This document shows, in pieces, positions 1 through 7,946 of a stretch of 64,000 nt of DNA. Position numbers and translations under genes: made by a program. Source of the stretch: MFD01213-c1 sp963704405 (lineage in GTDB: Bacteria > Planctomycetota > Phycisphaerae > Tepidisphaerales > Tepidisphaeraceae); contig OY969903.1 in NCBI GenBank assembly GCA_963704405.1, positions 3,906,001 through 3,970,000 on the forward strand. Direction: 5' to 3'. A model generated the notes under the pieces. It was not told the origin of the DNA. It worked only from the letters and a program-made list of their open reading frames with translations, and did not search any database. Positions within the stretch are counted from its first letter, which is position 1. Every line of letters starts with the position of its first letter.

Positions 1-124
1 ATCAGAAACTCCGAAACGTGAATAAAATCGAGTCGCGTAGGATAACGCCCCCGGCCCGCCCGCGGTAGGCGCTGAACTGCATCAATTCACCAGGCCATAA
101 GACAAACGATATGCAATCCCAGAT

Positions 125-667
125 TCAATCAACCGATGGGCCCCCATCCGATTGCTTCTCCCCCGCATGAACCGGTCCTGAAGGATCCGCGCCCGGCGTA
201 AACCGTCCCCCCGTCACCTCATGCGCCGCCTTCAAAAGAATATCGAGGTAACGCTGCTGCTCCGCCATGATCCGGTTCAGCACAGCAAGAACGACAGGGA
301 AATCATTCCCAATCGTCCGCCGGGCATTTTCATATCGCCGCAGGAGAAGCTGCGTTTCCGTCACCAGTTTCGGAAGCAAAAACTTCAATGACAAATACGA
401 CAGATACTGATCCGCAATCCGCAAGCTCCGCTGCGGCATCGGCAGCCCGCCAAGCGAATCAATCAAATCTGCCAAATCCTGCGCATTGCGATTCGACAAC
501 TGCCCCATCTCCACCAGCGGCTGCCGAACTTCCGCCGTCGCCCGGCTCAGATACGTCGAAGCATCATCAATAAACCGAAAGACACTATTCGCCTCCGCAT
601 CCAGCAGGCCGTTCAGAGCGTCAATGACATAAGCAGGAGCACCGGCCATCGGGCGAAAGTCTAACAT
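125..667 (-). CDS. Hypothetical all-helical protein, ferritin-like layout
   Basis: Unrecognised 180-aa protein. The ATG at 667 is chosen because GGGAG lies a few bases upstream; an in-frame ATG at 736 would add a Cys/Arg-rich stretch without a ribosome site. Four amphipathic helices are visible (about residues 15-45, 50-75, 82-120 and 125-150), separated by short Gly/Pro turns, followed by a polar tail. No signal peptide or membrane segment is seen. The helical spacing recalls ferritin-like or DUF2383-type bundles, but the regular Glu/His metal ligands are not evident, so no function is assigned. It is transcribed away from the FUN14-like gene on the other strand. Confidence 0.55.
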   Translation of the reverse strand: MLDFRPMAGAPAYVIDALNGLLDAEANSVFRFIDDASTYLSRATAEVRQPLVEMGQLSNRNAQDLADLIDSLGGLPMPQRSLRIADQYLSYLSLKFLLPKLVTETQLLLRRYENARRTIGNDFPVVLAVLNRIMAEQQRYLDILLKAAHEVTGGRFTPGADPSGPVHAGEKQSDGGPSVD

Positions 668-905
668 ACCCACTCCCATTGGACAGGTACGATATTCCCC
701 GCCATAAGCACAGGACCGCGGTGTCAGTCGAGGCATGTCTCACCGATATCCAAACACCTCAAAACGAAACGAACCGCCGCCCCAGCAGCCAACCCCAACC
801 GCCGGCCGTTTTACAATCGAAATCCTCGACGTCATCCATTACCCTATCCAACGTCAAAAACATTCGAGACCATCAGGGCCACTAACAACCCGCCCAGCTT
901 TGGCG

Positions 906-1544
906 ATGAAACCCGATATGACAAACCCCGAATACCGCATTGAAGACGAACCGCTCCAGTACCGCTCGCCGGTCGTGCGAACGCTCGGCACGATGCCTTC
1001 GTGGAAACGAAAGCTTCTCGGCGTCTCCCTCATCATTGGCCTGATCGGAATCGGTGGCGAAGCAGCCTCCGCCTTGCTCGGTCATAGCAACCCGCCGCCC
1101 GCCGCCCCCGCCCCCGCCGCGCAGACCAGCCACTCGATCCTGCCGCAGGGTTCCAGCGGATTCGTCACCGGCCAACCATCGCCTGCCGACACTTCGCCCG
1201 CGGCTCCTGCGCCGCAAAATCAAAATCCCGGACTAACCGAAAAAGTAACCCCCTGGATGACGAAGTTTGGACTGAGCTTCTTCGTCGGAATCGTCGCTGG
1301 CGTCATCTTCCGCACCTTCATCAAGCTCGCCGTCGGCATCACCGTGCTCATCGCCGGGCTGTTCCTTGCGCTCTCCTATTTCCACATCCTTAATATCGAC
1401 ATGACCACCGTAAAGACCGAATATGCGTCCGCCGCCGCGTGGTTGACCGATCAAGCCTCGCGATTAAAAGATGTGATCTTCCACGCGCTGCCGTCCAGCA
1501 CAACCGCAGCTGCGGGATTTCTCGCCGGTTTCAAAAAGCGATAA
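906..1544 (+). CDS. FUN14 family membrane protein
   Basis: 212-aa protein (start ATG 906; ATG 918 is also possible). Residues 1-35 are polar. A hydrophobic segment lies near residues 37-60, then a Pro/Ala-rich linker of about 50 residues, then a FUN14-type domain near 115-165 built of glycine-rich hydrophobic helices (FFVGIVAGVIFRTFIKLAV, then a second long helix ending at NIDM). FUN14 proteins are small integral membrane proteins; eukaryotic members act in mitophagy, and the bacterial role is unknown. The long low-complexity linker is unusual for the family. It converges with msrA, with 12 bp between the two stop codons. Family assignment rests on the glycine pattern of the C-terminal domain only. 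Confidence 0.6.
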   Translation: MKPDMTNPEYRIEDEPLQYRSPVVRTLGTMPSWKRKLLGVSLIIGLIGIGGEAASALLGHSNPPPAAPAPAAQTSHSILPQGSSGFVTGQPSPADTSPAAPAPQNQNPGLTEKVTPWMTKFGLSFFVGIVAGVIFRTFIKLAVGITVLIAGLFLALSYFHILNIDMTTVKTEYASAAAWLTDQASRLKDVIFHALPSSTTAAAGFLAGFKKR

Positions 1545-1556
1545 CCGCCGCCGCGC

Positions 1557-2084
1557 TTATCGCGCCCGCGCCCTCTTCTTTCCATTTCCAAAGTGGCAAG
1601 AGAAATGGATGCCCCGCCGCTCAAAATATCGCTGGTGATATGATTCCGCCGTGTAAAACGGCGCCGCCGGAACAATCTCCGTCACAATCTCACTCTGATA
1701 CTCCCCGGACTCATTCCGCCGCTCCTTCTCCGCCTCCGCCAGCCGCTCCTGCTCCGGCGAATGAAAGAAAATCGCGCTGCGATACTGCGTCCCAAAATCC
1801 GGGCCCTGGCTATTCAGCGTTGTCGGATCGTGGTTCTCAAAAAAGATCTCGAGCAACTGCTGATACCCCACCTGCTTCGGGTCAAACACAATCTCAATCG
1901 CCTCGGCGTGCTCCGTCTCCCCCGTGCAGACATCCTCATACGTCGGCTTCAACGTCGCGCCGCCGGTGTACCCGACGCGCGCTTCAAGCACTCCGGGCAC
2001 CTTGCGAAACGTGGATTCAACACCCCAGAAACACCCTGCCGCAAATGTTGCTGTTTCAGTTATGGCGCCGGATTTTGATTCCAT
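1557..2084 (-). CDS. msrA: Peptide methionine-S-sulfoxide reductase MsrA
   Basis: 175-aa cytoplasmic repair enzyme that reduces the S epimer of methionine sulfoxide using thioredoxin-type donors. The hallmark GCFWGVE lies at residues 17-23, with Cys18 as the catalytic nucleophile. The downstream signatures GYTGG, EHAEAIEIVFDP and GTQYRSAIF are all present, so the domain is complete. The internal ATG at 2084 is preferred over 2102 because GAGGA sits about 8 bases upstream. The C-terminus is Lys/Arg-rich. The monooxygenase-like gene ends 10 bp upstream on the same strand, so the two are probably co-transcribed. thioredoxin reductase (trxB) is elsewhere in this window. Confidence 0.93.
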   Translation of the reverse strand: MESKSGAITETATFAAGCFWGVESTFRKVPGVLEARVGYTGGATLKPTYEDVCTGETEHAEAIEIVFDPKQVGYQQLLEIFFENHDPTTLNSQGPDFGTQYRSAIFFHSPEQERLAEAEKERRNESGEYQSEIVTEIVPAAPFYTAESYHQRYFERRGIHFSCHFGNGKKRARAR

Positions 2085-2094
2085 GATTGATTCC

Positions 2095-2382
2095 TCACGC
2101 ATTCAAATAAACCTTGTGCCGCGGCCGGTTTCGCAAAATCTCCGCCTTTCCCCACGCAACCGCTTTCCCAAATTCCGGGCTGTGCAGGAATTTTTCAAAT
2201 GATTCCTTCGTCTCCCATTGGCTCAGAATCACATAACTCCCCACCGCCTCAATGTCCTCATACATGTGGCTCTCAACATGCCCCGGCAGCGTCTTGAGCA
2301 ACGCAAGCACACCAAGAAATCCCTTCTCAAACTCCTCTTCCTTCCCCGCGATCACGTCGTAATGCATACCAATCGTTGTCAT
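2095..2382 (-). CDS. Antibiotic biosynthesis monooxygenase (ABM) domain protein
   Basis: 95-aa single-domain protein of the ferredoxin-like ABM superfamily, which includes heme-degrading and quinone-oxidising monooxygenases and many uncharacterised stress proteins. Family features visible are the opening beta strand ending in AGKEEEFEKGF, the central LPGHVESHMYED and the SQWETKESFEKFLHSPEF block. The ATG at 2382 has GCGAGGAAC upstream; an ATG 12 codons earlier lacks a site and would place repeat-derived sequence in the protein. msrA follows after 10 bp, which suggests a small oxidative-stress operon (inference from spacing). The substrate cannot be deduced. Confidence 0.75.
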   Translation of the reverse strand: MTTIGMHYDVIAGKEEEFEKGFLGVLALLKTLPGHVESHMYEDIEAVGSYVILSQWETKESFEKFLHSPEFGKAVAWGKAEILRNRPRHKVYLNA

Positions 2383-2463
2383 GTTCCTCGCTTGTTTTGT
2401 CCGCTGTCCGTTGCACAACGCGATTGTCGCATCACATGCTGCCGGCCACGGACATTCGTACTT

Positions 2464-3510
2464 TTACCATAACAAATCAGCGCCGGGAAAAACCGGCCCG
2501 TCCGTGCATGCCAGCCGACAGGCCCAGTCTTTTCCAACGAGCGGGGGTTGGTTTGGGTCCGGCTTCTTCACTTTGATGCAGCAGCTCTGGCAGGTGCCCA
2601 TGCCGCAGGCCATCGCGCGTTCGACTGCAATCTGGCACGGCAGCCTTCGCCGCTGCGCGATATCGGCAACGCGCTTCATCATTGGCTCAGGCCCGCATGT
2701 ATAGATGACAGGGGCGCCTTTCCGAGATTGGTTTGATGCCGCGATGTTCGGCATCTCCTGCACGCCAAACCCCGCCTTATCCAGATATGCTTCCAGCGCC
2801 TGAGTCACAAACCCCCGATAGCCAAATGAGCCGTCATCCGTCGTAATGACAGACGGAATCCCGTACTTTGCAAACTCCGCAATTCGAAAGTGCGGCTCAG
2901 CATCGTCTGGCGCTCGCTGCCCCCCGTCATCGGTAATAGTCAGCGGCAACAAATCCCGGCACAGGGCTCCCGCAAACGCCACCGCCTTCTTTCCCACAAG
3001 CCGCTCCGCCAGGTAAAGCATCGGAGGAATTCCAACCCCCCCGCCGACCATCAACGCCTCGGCGTCCGCAGGCGGCAATTCAAACCGATTACCCAGCGGC
3101 CCCAATACAAAAACCGAATCCCCCGCTCGCAGTCGGCTCATCCAATCTGTTCCAACACCCACCACACGATGAATGATGTCCAGTTCGACACCATCAGCCA
3201 CATCCCGCCGCCCCGCCAGCGAAAACGGCCGTCGAAGCATTGCCAGCGACGACGACAACGTTTCATGTCCCCGCAAAACCGGTCGCTCACCCGCGCACCA
3301 ATCGAACTCATGCTCGGAATTGAAGTCCTCCCCCAGATCGCGGCAAGCCACCTGCACAAACTGCCCGGGATCAGTCACCGGGAAGTGATCCAACCGATCG
3401 ACAAAAAGAACCAGCCGATAGTGTTCCCGGCATAAGGGAATATTCTCCTTCACGATCGCCTGAAATTGCCCGCGCGTTAAACCCATGCGTGGCGGATTGT
3501 ACGGACCCAT
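2464..3510 (-). CDS. pyrK: Dihydroorotate dehydrogenase electron transfer subunit (PyrK-like)
   Basis: 348-aa ferredoxin-reductase-type flavoprotein that would pass electrons from dihydroorotate dehydrogenase to NAD in pyrimidine synthesis. The N-terminal half is the FAD-binding barrel (RRPFSLAGR near residue 91), followed by an NAD-binding domain (MVGGGVGIPPMLYLAE, YTCGPEPMM). The C-terminal CGMGTCQSCC and WACRLACTDGPVF supply the [2Fe-2S] cysteines and the typical PyrK ending. It is 80-90 residues longer than usual PyrK, mostly through insertions around residues 60-85 and 185-215. An ATG at 3486 is a possible later start. No pyrD is adjacent. The RNA/terminator at 3615-3729 lies on the same strand about 100-130 nt upstream and could be a leader. 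Confidence 0.85.
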   Translation of the reverse strand: MGPYNPPRMGLTRGQFQAIVKENIPLCREHYRLVLFVDRLDHFPVTDPGQFVQVACRDLGEDFNSEHEFDWCAGERPVLRGHETLSSSLAMLRRPFSLAGRRDVADGVELDIIHRVVGVGTDWMSRLRAGDSVFVLGPLGNRFELPPADAEALMVGGGVGIPPMLYLAERLVGKKAVAFAGALCRDLLPLTITDDGGQRAPDDAEPHFRIAEFAKYGIPSVITTDDGSFGYRGFVTQALEAYLDKAGFGVQEMPNIAASNQSRKGAPVIYTCGPEPMMKRVADIAQRRRLPCQIAVERAMACGMGTCQSCCIKVKKPDPNQPPLVGKDWACRLACTDGPVFPGADLLW

Positions 3511-3614
3511 CTTCGGAAAGGAAAAGCAATGCCAAGCTGCAACAGCCTCAACATGCAGACACTGGATGAATAGTAAATTCGAAAAACCCCGTTCAACCCA
3601 ACATTATACGAGTA

Positions 3615-3660
3615 TAAAAAAGAACTTCCGGAGGGGTGGCTCCTGTCCACCTCCGGAAGT
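3615..3660 (-). terminator. Intrinsic terminator
   Basis: On the minus strand ACTTCCGGA pairs with TCCGGAAGT, followed by an inner GGTGG/CCACC helix with a two-base bulge and a 7-nt loop. The hairpin (3660-3624) is followed by TCTTTTTTA. It is strong and correctly oriented for minus-strand transcription. Confidence 0.75.
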
Positions 3661-3729
3661 GCGCCACGGCTTATAGAAAAGCCGCTGAACTCGTGTTGGT
3701 GGCCGCAGTGGCTTTCACCCCTGCAACGC
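3615..3729 (-). ncRNA. Candidate small RNA or transcribed leader upstream of pyrK
   Basis: A unit of about 115 nt bounded by the promoter at 3763-3735 and an intrinsic terminator ending near 3615. Internal helices on the minus strand include GCAG/CUGC near the 5' end and GCCAC/GUGGC enclosing a CGGCUU-UUCUAU-AAGCCG hairpin whose 3' arms are contiguous. No open reading frame with a ribosome site is seen. It matches no RNA family I can recognise (6S, SRP, tmRNA, RNase P and the common riboswitches were considered). Because pyrK starts about 100-130 nt further on, it may be an independent sRNA or an attenuated leader. Confidence 0.5.
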
Positions 3730-3734
3730 CGGTG

Positions 3735-3763
3735 ACTATACCCTTGCTCTAATACCCTGTCAA
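3735..3763 (-). promoter_or_regulatory. Consensus sigma-70 promoter upstream of the small RNA/pyrK
   Basis: Minus-strand TTGACA at 3763-3758, an exact 17-nt spacer and TATAGT at 3740-3735. The expected transcription start is near 3729. This is the closest match to consensus seen in the window. Confidence 0.7.
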
Positions 3764-3974
3764 TCAAGCGTTTTGACGCCGAACGAATTAAAAAAACAGA
3801 CTTAATCACTTATATACAAACAACTTATGCAAATGGCAACGACCGTCGCCCCAACTCTCTGACATAAGGTTACCGGTCCTGGTTTGGCACGAGCGAAAGA
3901 TGAATTTTGTCTTTGACAACTCCTCCGATTAACATGCTTTAAGCACGTATCAAATGGGCCAATTCGGAAGTCAT

Positions 3975-4424
3975 ATGAATCGGGTTGACGTCGCCATTGC
4001 AATCATTCTTCGCGGGTCAAAGTTGCTCATCACCCGCCGAAACCCTGGCGGGCCCTTCGGAGGCCTATGGGAATTTCCCGGCGGCAAATGTGAACCCACC
4101 GAAACCATCGAACAATGCCTCGCCCGCGAGCTCTGGGAAGAACTCGCGATCCGTGCCCGGCCGGTGATGTCTTTCCGCCCCATTCTGCACAGTTACCCGC
4201 ACCTGGAAGTCTGCCTGCATCCCTATCTCTGCCTTCACGAAGCCGGTGAACCCCAACTGATTGAATGCCAGGATGCCAAGTGGATTGACCCACCACAATT
4301 GCGGCAATACCAGTTCCCCGAAGCCAACATCAAACTGATCGACCAAATCATCGACGCCCTACCCCCAGGCCGCCTGCCTCAATCCCTCAACCAACCCACC
4401 CGAGCCCGAGTCATTTGCGGCTGA
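3975..4424 (+). CDS. Nudix hydrolase, MutT-like (8-oxo-dGTP diphosphatase type)
   Basis: 149-aa Nudix protein. The Nudix box starts at GGKCEPTETIEQCLARELWE, with the expected glycine, glutamate and REL-EE positions; the final box glycine is replaced by alanine (EELAI). The flanking FGGLWEFPGGK and the C-terminal AKWIDPPQLRQYQFPEAN match MutT-type enzymes that sanitise oxidised nucleotides. The start ATG at 3975 follows GGAAG with good spacing; ATG 3954 is in frame but has no site. The neighbours are divergent or non-coding, so it is probably monocistronic. The subfamily is certain only to the MutT/NudG level. Confidence 0.85.
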   Translation: MNRVDVAIAIILRGSKLLITRRNPGGPFGGLWEFPGGKCEPTETIEQCLARELWEELAIRARPVMSFRPILHSYPHLEVCLHPYLCLHEAGEPQLIECQDAKWIDPPQLRQYQFPEANIKLIDQIIDALPPGRLPQSLNQPTRARVICG

Positions 4425-4645
4425 AACCATGACTAAACGATGGCCATGACCGGCACAGTCGATCAAGATCATCCGGCTTAGCGATCTGCCCCTTCAATCG
4501 CTTCCTTGCGATACATGATTACCTCCGGATGAACGGTGCCAGAGGTAGCCACACACCCCAGCCCGTTACCAGCAGGCTCAGCCTATGTTATGCCAGCCAG
4601 AGCAAGCTGTAACAAAAATTGGGAATGACTCAGCCATCATTCATC

Positions 4646-4673
4646 TTGCAAAACCAACCCCACGGCCTAAAAT
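4646..4673 (+). promoter_or_regulatory. Promoter of tRNA-Phe
   Basis: TTGCAA at 4646-4651, a 16-nt spacer and TAAAAT at 4668-4673, placed about 14 nt before the mature tRNA 5' end. Confidence 0.55.
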
Positions 4674-4687
4674 GCCGACCCTCGCTC

Positions 4688-4760
4688 GGGCAGATAGCTC
4701 AGCTGGTAGAGCAATGGACTGAAAATCCATGTGTCGCCGGTTCGATCCCGGCTCTGCCCA
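4688..4760 (+). tRNA. tRNA-Phe (GAA)
   Basis: 73-nt cloverleaf. The acceptor GGGCAGA pairs with TCTGCCC, leaving discriminator A. The D-arm is GCTCAGCTGGTAGAGC and the anticodon arm ATGGA-CTGAAAA-TCCAT has anticodon GAA. The T-arm contains GGTTCGATCC. The 3' CCA is not encoded. A membrane-protein reading frame begins almost immediately downstream. Confidence 0.97.
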
Positions 4761-4761
4761 A

Positions 4762-6580
4762 TTGCCTGATGATTCTGAATCGACGCCGGTTTTATTCCGG
4801 CATCGTTTAGTTATCGCTGTTTTATTGCTGATTGGATTAGTTGGCTGGTCAGCAATCTTCGGCGCGCACGCCGCCATATTTCTGGCCCTTGGCCCGTGGG
4901 GGCCGCAGGGGCTGATTGTATTTTTTCTTGTTGCAGTCGCCTTCACATTAGTCCCGTTTATGGGTCGGGCGATTGCGCCTGCTTTATTGGGTCCGGTGCC
5001 CCTCGGCGCCGGCGAGAAGGCGATCCAGTCTTGTCATTGTTTTTATATCGGCAGCGTACCTTTTCCTCACCGCCGCGGCCCAACATCGCATCTTCTCCCC
5101 CTTCCTCCACGACGAATTCAGCTACCTGATCCAGGCCCGCCAACTCGCAAGCGGCCATCTCTGGATGCCTCCTCATCCCCTTGCCCCTTTCTTCGACTCC
5201 TTCCAACTCATCGTCCAGCCCGTTTATGCGTCGGCCTATTTCCCAGGCGCGGCCCTCTTATATGTCCCCGGAATCTGGTGCCACCTGCCGCCGTGGATTA
5301 CATCCATCGCAATCGCCGCCATCGTCAGCGGCCTGCTTTATCGCATCACCACCGAATTAGTTGACGGCGTCGCCGGCTGGCTCGCCGTTCTTCTGCTCCT
5401 GTCGTGCCAGTTGTTTCGCTACTTGTCCATCATGACAATGGCGCAAACCCCGTTGCTCTTTTATGGCCTGCTCGCAACCTGCTTCTGGCTCAAATGGAGA
5501 CAACGCTCGACACCCGCACGATCAATCGCCATAGGCATCTTCCTGGGCCTGGCCGCCATCACCAGGCCCGTTGATGCTCTATGCTTCGCCATCCCGATCA
5601 CCCTCGCCATCTTCCTCGATCTCCGCCGGCGCGGCGGTTGGCTCCGCACTGTGCCGCTCATCGCCGCCGGCCTCGCCCCGCTCCTGATCATCCAATTCAT
5701 CGCAAACATCGGCATTACCGGCCACATTTTCGAAACCCCCTTCCGGTTCTATACCGACCGCGATCATCCCAATATGTCCTTCGGTTTCCATCCGGACGAT
5801 CCCGCCACCCGCCCCGCATCCGACCTCCCGCAAAAACAAGCACTCTATCGTGAATATCGACCTCTCATCCAGGCGCACCAGATACAAAACATCGCCGGCG
5901 AAACCTGGCGATACCGCCTTCCGCTCACGCTCAGTTTCGCTGCCACAGCGCCGTTCCCGCTTCTGGCGATGCTTCTTCCTCTTTCACTTGTTGGCCTATC
6001 CCACAAACGCTGGGTTCCCCTGGCGACCTTGCCGCTTTTCGTCGGCCTGTACGCGTTTTACGTTTTCTTCCTGCCGCATTACGTCGTGGTCACCGCGCCG
6101 GCGATCATCATCGCCATCACGATCGCCGCCCAATCCCTTCCAAAAATCGCAAGGCAATCTATTCACCAGAAACAGATTTCATTGCTCCTGACCCTCTTCA
6201 TCGCCGGCCTCGCCATCTGTGCCCTGCCGCAATTCGACGCCACGATAAGCGACCAAATGATCAACGCGCCCCTCATCCGCACCGTCAACACAAAGCTCGC
6301 GGAATTACCAGACCGCCCCGCCATCGTCCTATTCCGTTACGATCCCAGCCGCAACGTCCACGAAGAGCCCGTATACAACGCCGATGTTGCCTGGCCCGAC
6401 GACGCCCCCATCATCCGCGCCCACGACCGCGGCGGTGAAAACGCCCGGCTATTTCAATACTACGCCGCCCGCCAGCCCAATCGGGACGTCTATCTCTTCG
6501 ACGAACGCACCGATACAATTACATTTCTCGCCAGGGTGGCCGAACTGGCGAAGCCAATCCATTCGTCCAGCAAGCAGTAA
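4762..6580 (+). CDS. GT39/ArnT-like polytopic membrane glycosyltransferase, frameshifted near its N-terminus
   Basis: The main frame (ATG 4973 to 6580, 535 aa) is a multi-spanning protein with an early periplasmic loop containing FLHDEFSYLIQARQLASG. The acidic Asp-Glu after the first helix is the catalytic-site hallmark of GT39/GT83-type enzymes that use polyprenyl-phosphate sugars. About ten hydrophobic helices follow, then a soluble C-terminal domain. A second frame at 4762-5025 encodes two further hydrophobic helices (LVIAVLLLIGLVGW; LIVFFLVAVAFTLVPFMG) and runs into the main frame if one surplus base near 5005-5025 is removed, giving about 605 residues. The true start is uncertain: no ATG precedes this part, and the tRNA ends at 4760. 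The acceptor is unknown. Confidence 0.65.
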
Positions 6581-6711
6581 ACCACAGTTACGTCTCCGAG
6601 ATTCCCCATGGATCACACGTCCGTTTCACCTCTAGCGCCGTAACACCGTGGCTAAATTCCACCGGTGTTCGAGACGGCCTCGTGCCCTGTGTTCCACAGC
6701 CATTTAACCCC

Positions 6712-6720
6712 TGCTATAAT
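6712..6720 (+). promoter_or_regulatory. Extended -10 promoter
   Basis: TGCTATAAT is a perfect extended -10 element with no good -35. It is placed about 29 nt before the start codon of the TPR-YggX gene, which has its own AAGGAG ribosome site. Confidence 0.5.
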
Positions 6721-6748
6721 CCCCCGACTTTCACCAGAAGGAGCCATC

Positions 6749-7348
6749 ATGGCCGACAACAGTGAGCGCATCCAGCAATTCCAGAAGATGGCTGAAGCCG
6801 ATCCAACCAATGAGATCGGTCACTTTTCCTTGGGAAGGGAATATTTCAACGCCGGCCAGTACGCTGCCGCCGTCCAGTCGCTTGGGCGTGTGATCGAGAT
6901 CAACCCCAACATCAGCAAAGCCTACCAGCTCATCGGTTCTGCGCTGCTCAAGCAGAATCAGCGTGATGAAGCGGTTAAAGTCTGGACCGACGGCGTCAAA
7001 ATCGCCGACTCGCGCGGCGAAGTCCTCCCGCGCAACGAAATGGTCCAGTTCCTCAAAGACGCCGGCGCCCCTGTCCCAGAATTCGCCACCAGGCAAGCCG
7101 CCCAGCAACAGACCGGCGAAGGGCAGGTTCTCTGCAAACGCTGCGGCAAGGTCGGCAAAAAACTTCCCAATCCACCCTTTCGCAACGAGTTCGGCCAGGC
7201 CATCTTCGAAAACACCTGCAATGACTGCTGGCGAGAAGCCATCGCGCTGGGAACCAAAGTCATCAATGAACTTCGGCTTCCGCTGGCCGACCCCCAGGCC
7301 CAAAAAATCTGGGACCAGCACATCCGCGAGTTCCTGAATCTCGTTTAA
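6749..7348 (+). CDS. TPR protein fused to a YggX-like Fe(II)-trafficking domain
   Basis: 199-aa cytoplasmic protein; ATG 6749 follows AAGGAG. Residues 5-85 form two to three TPR units (GHFSLGREYFNAGQYAAAVQ, then AYQLIGSALLKQNQRDEAVK). Residues 127-199 resemble YggX, the iron-trafficking and oxidative-damage protection protein; the KVINELRLPLADPQAQKIW segment and the FL ending align with its helical C-terminus. Between them sit two cysteine pairs, C129-x2-C132 and C157-x2-C160, which classical YggX lacks and which could bind zinc or iron (inference). Its transcription appears independent. The YggX call rests on the last 70 residues. Confidence 0.7.
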   Translation: MADNSERIQQFQKMAEADPTNEIGHFSLGREYFNAGQYAAAVQSLGRVIEINPNISKAYQLIGSALLKQNQRDEAVKVWTDGVKIADSRGEVLPRNEMVQFLKDAGAPVPEFATRQAAQQQTGEGQVLCKRCGKVGKKLPNPPFRNEFGQAIFENTCNDCWREAIALGTKVINELRLPLADPQAQKIWDQHIREFLNLV

Positions 7349-7491
7349 GCTCCAACTGATCTGAATGCCCACCCGATCCTGACTCATCCCGCTTTCCCGG
7401 ACAGTTTCTGCCCGTTACGAACAGGCTCGGACTATTTTGCGCGCCATTCAATCCAAAAACGAGACTGGGGATGACGCAGAAAACGACCAAC

Positions 7492-7519
7492 TTGACACGG
7501 TTTGGCTGACTCGTAGGAT
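7492..7519 (+). promoter_or_regulatory. Possible promoter of the structured RNA/tRNA-Gln
   Basis: TTGACA at 7492-7497, a 16-nt spacer and TAGGAT at 7514-7519 (4 of 6 matches to the -10 consensus), with an expected start near 7525. No convincing promoter is seen nearer to tRNA-Gln. Confidence 0.4.
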
Positions 7520-7524
7520 ATTGG

Positions 7525-7672
7525 CCTGATCCCGCATTGACGGGCGTTTGTCGAGAGGTCCGGCGCGTGGCCGGATGGGTAGATAAGCCGGGTCGGACTC
7601 GCGGTTTGAACCGACTCGGGCCTCCGGGATGAATCGGCGGAACGATCCGTGATTCACGTACCGCGAACGGTA
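7525..7672 (+). ncRNA. Unidentified structured RNA candidate upstream of tRNA-Gln
   Basis: About 150 non-coding nt with nested helices: ATCCCG (7529-7534)/CGGGAT (7625-7630); TTGAC (7537-7541)/GTCGA (7550-7554); GAGGTCC (7555-7561)/GGGCCTC (7618-7624); GGC/GCC near 7562-7572; GGGTCGG (about 7590)/CCGACTC (about 7611-7617); then hairpins CGTGA-CACG (7648-7658) and TACCG-CGAA-CGGTA (7659-7672). The outer helix, its side hairpin and the inner helix abut like a junction RNA. Three helices contain a G-T pair valid as G-U only on the plus strand. It matches no RNA family I know; the assignment is by structure alone. Confidence 0.4.
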
Positions 7673-7786
7673 GCATTCCTGTCGGCGTGTTCATCGCCTT
7701 TGGTTTCTTCCCTTCGCCTTTTCATTTGACTGCCGCAGCCTTGCCGGAAAAAGGCTGACTCCGTGATCCGTCACTTAACCGTCAAT

Positions 7787-7857
7787 TACCCGGTAGTGTA
7801 ACGGTAGCACAAGAGATTTTGATTCTCTTTGTCCTGGTTCGAATCCAGGCCGGGTAG
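7787..7857 (+). tRNA. tRNA-Gln (TTG)
   Basis: 71-nt cloverleaf. The acceptor TACCCGG pairs with CCGGGTA, with discriminator G. The D-arm begins GTAGTGTAACGGTAGCAC, as in many tRNA-Gln. The anticodon arm AGAGA-TTTTGAT-TCTCT has anticodon TTG, and the T-arm contains GGTTCGAATCC. CCA is not encoded. Confidence 0.96.
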
Positions 7858-7946
7858 TTCTTTCGTTTTGTTCGCAATCATTACTTGCTCGTGCTTGTCC
7901 GTGGTCCGTTGTTGAATGTTTGTCTTTAGCAACGGGCATTTTGAAA

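Noticed and set aside
7655..7668. T-box-like TACCGCG in the structured RNA
   Set aside because: The preceding TGG of a T-box is missing, and no specifier loop or downstream amino-acid gene is present; the bases are used in a hairpin.
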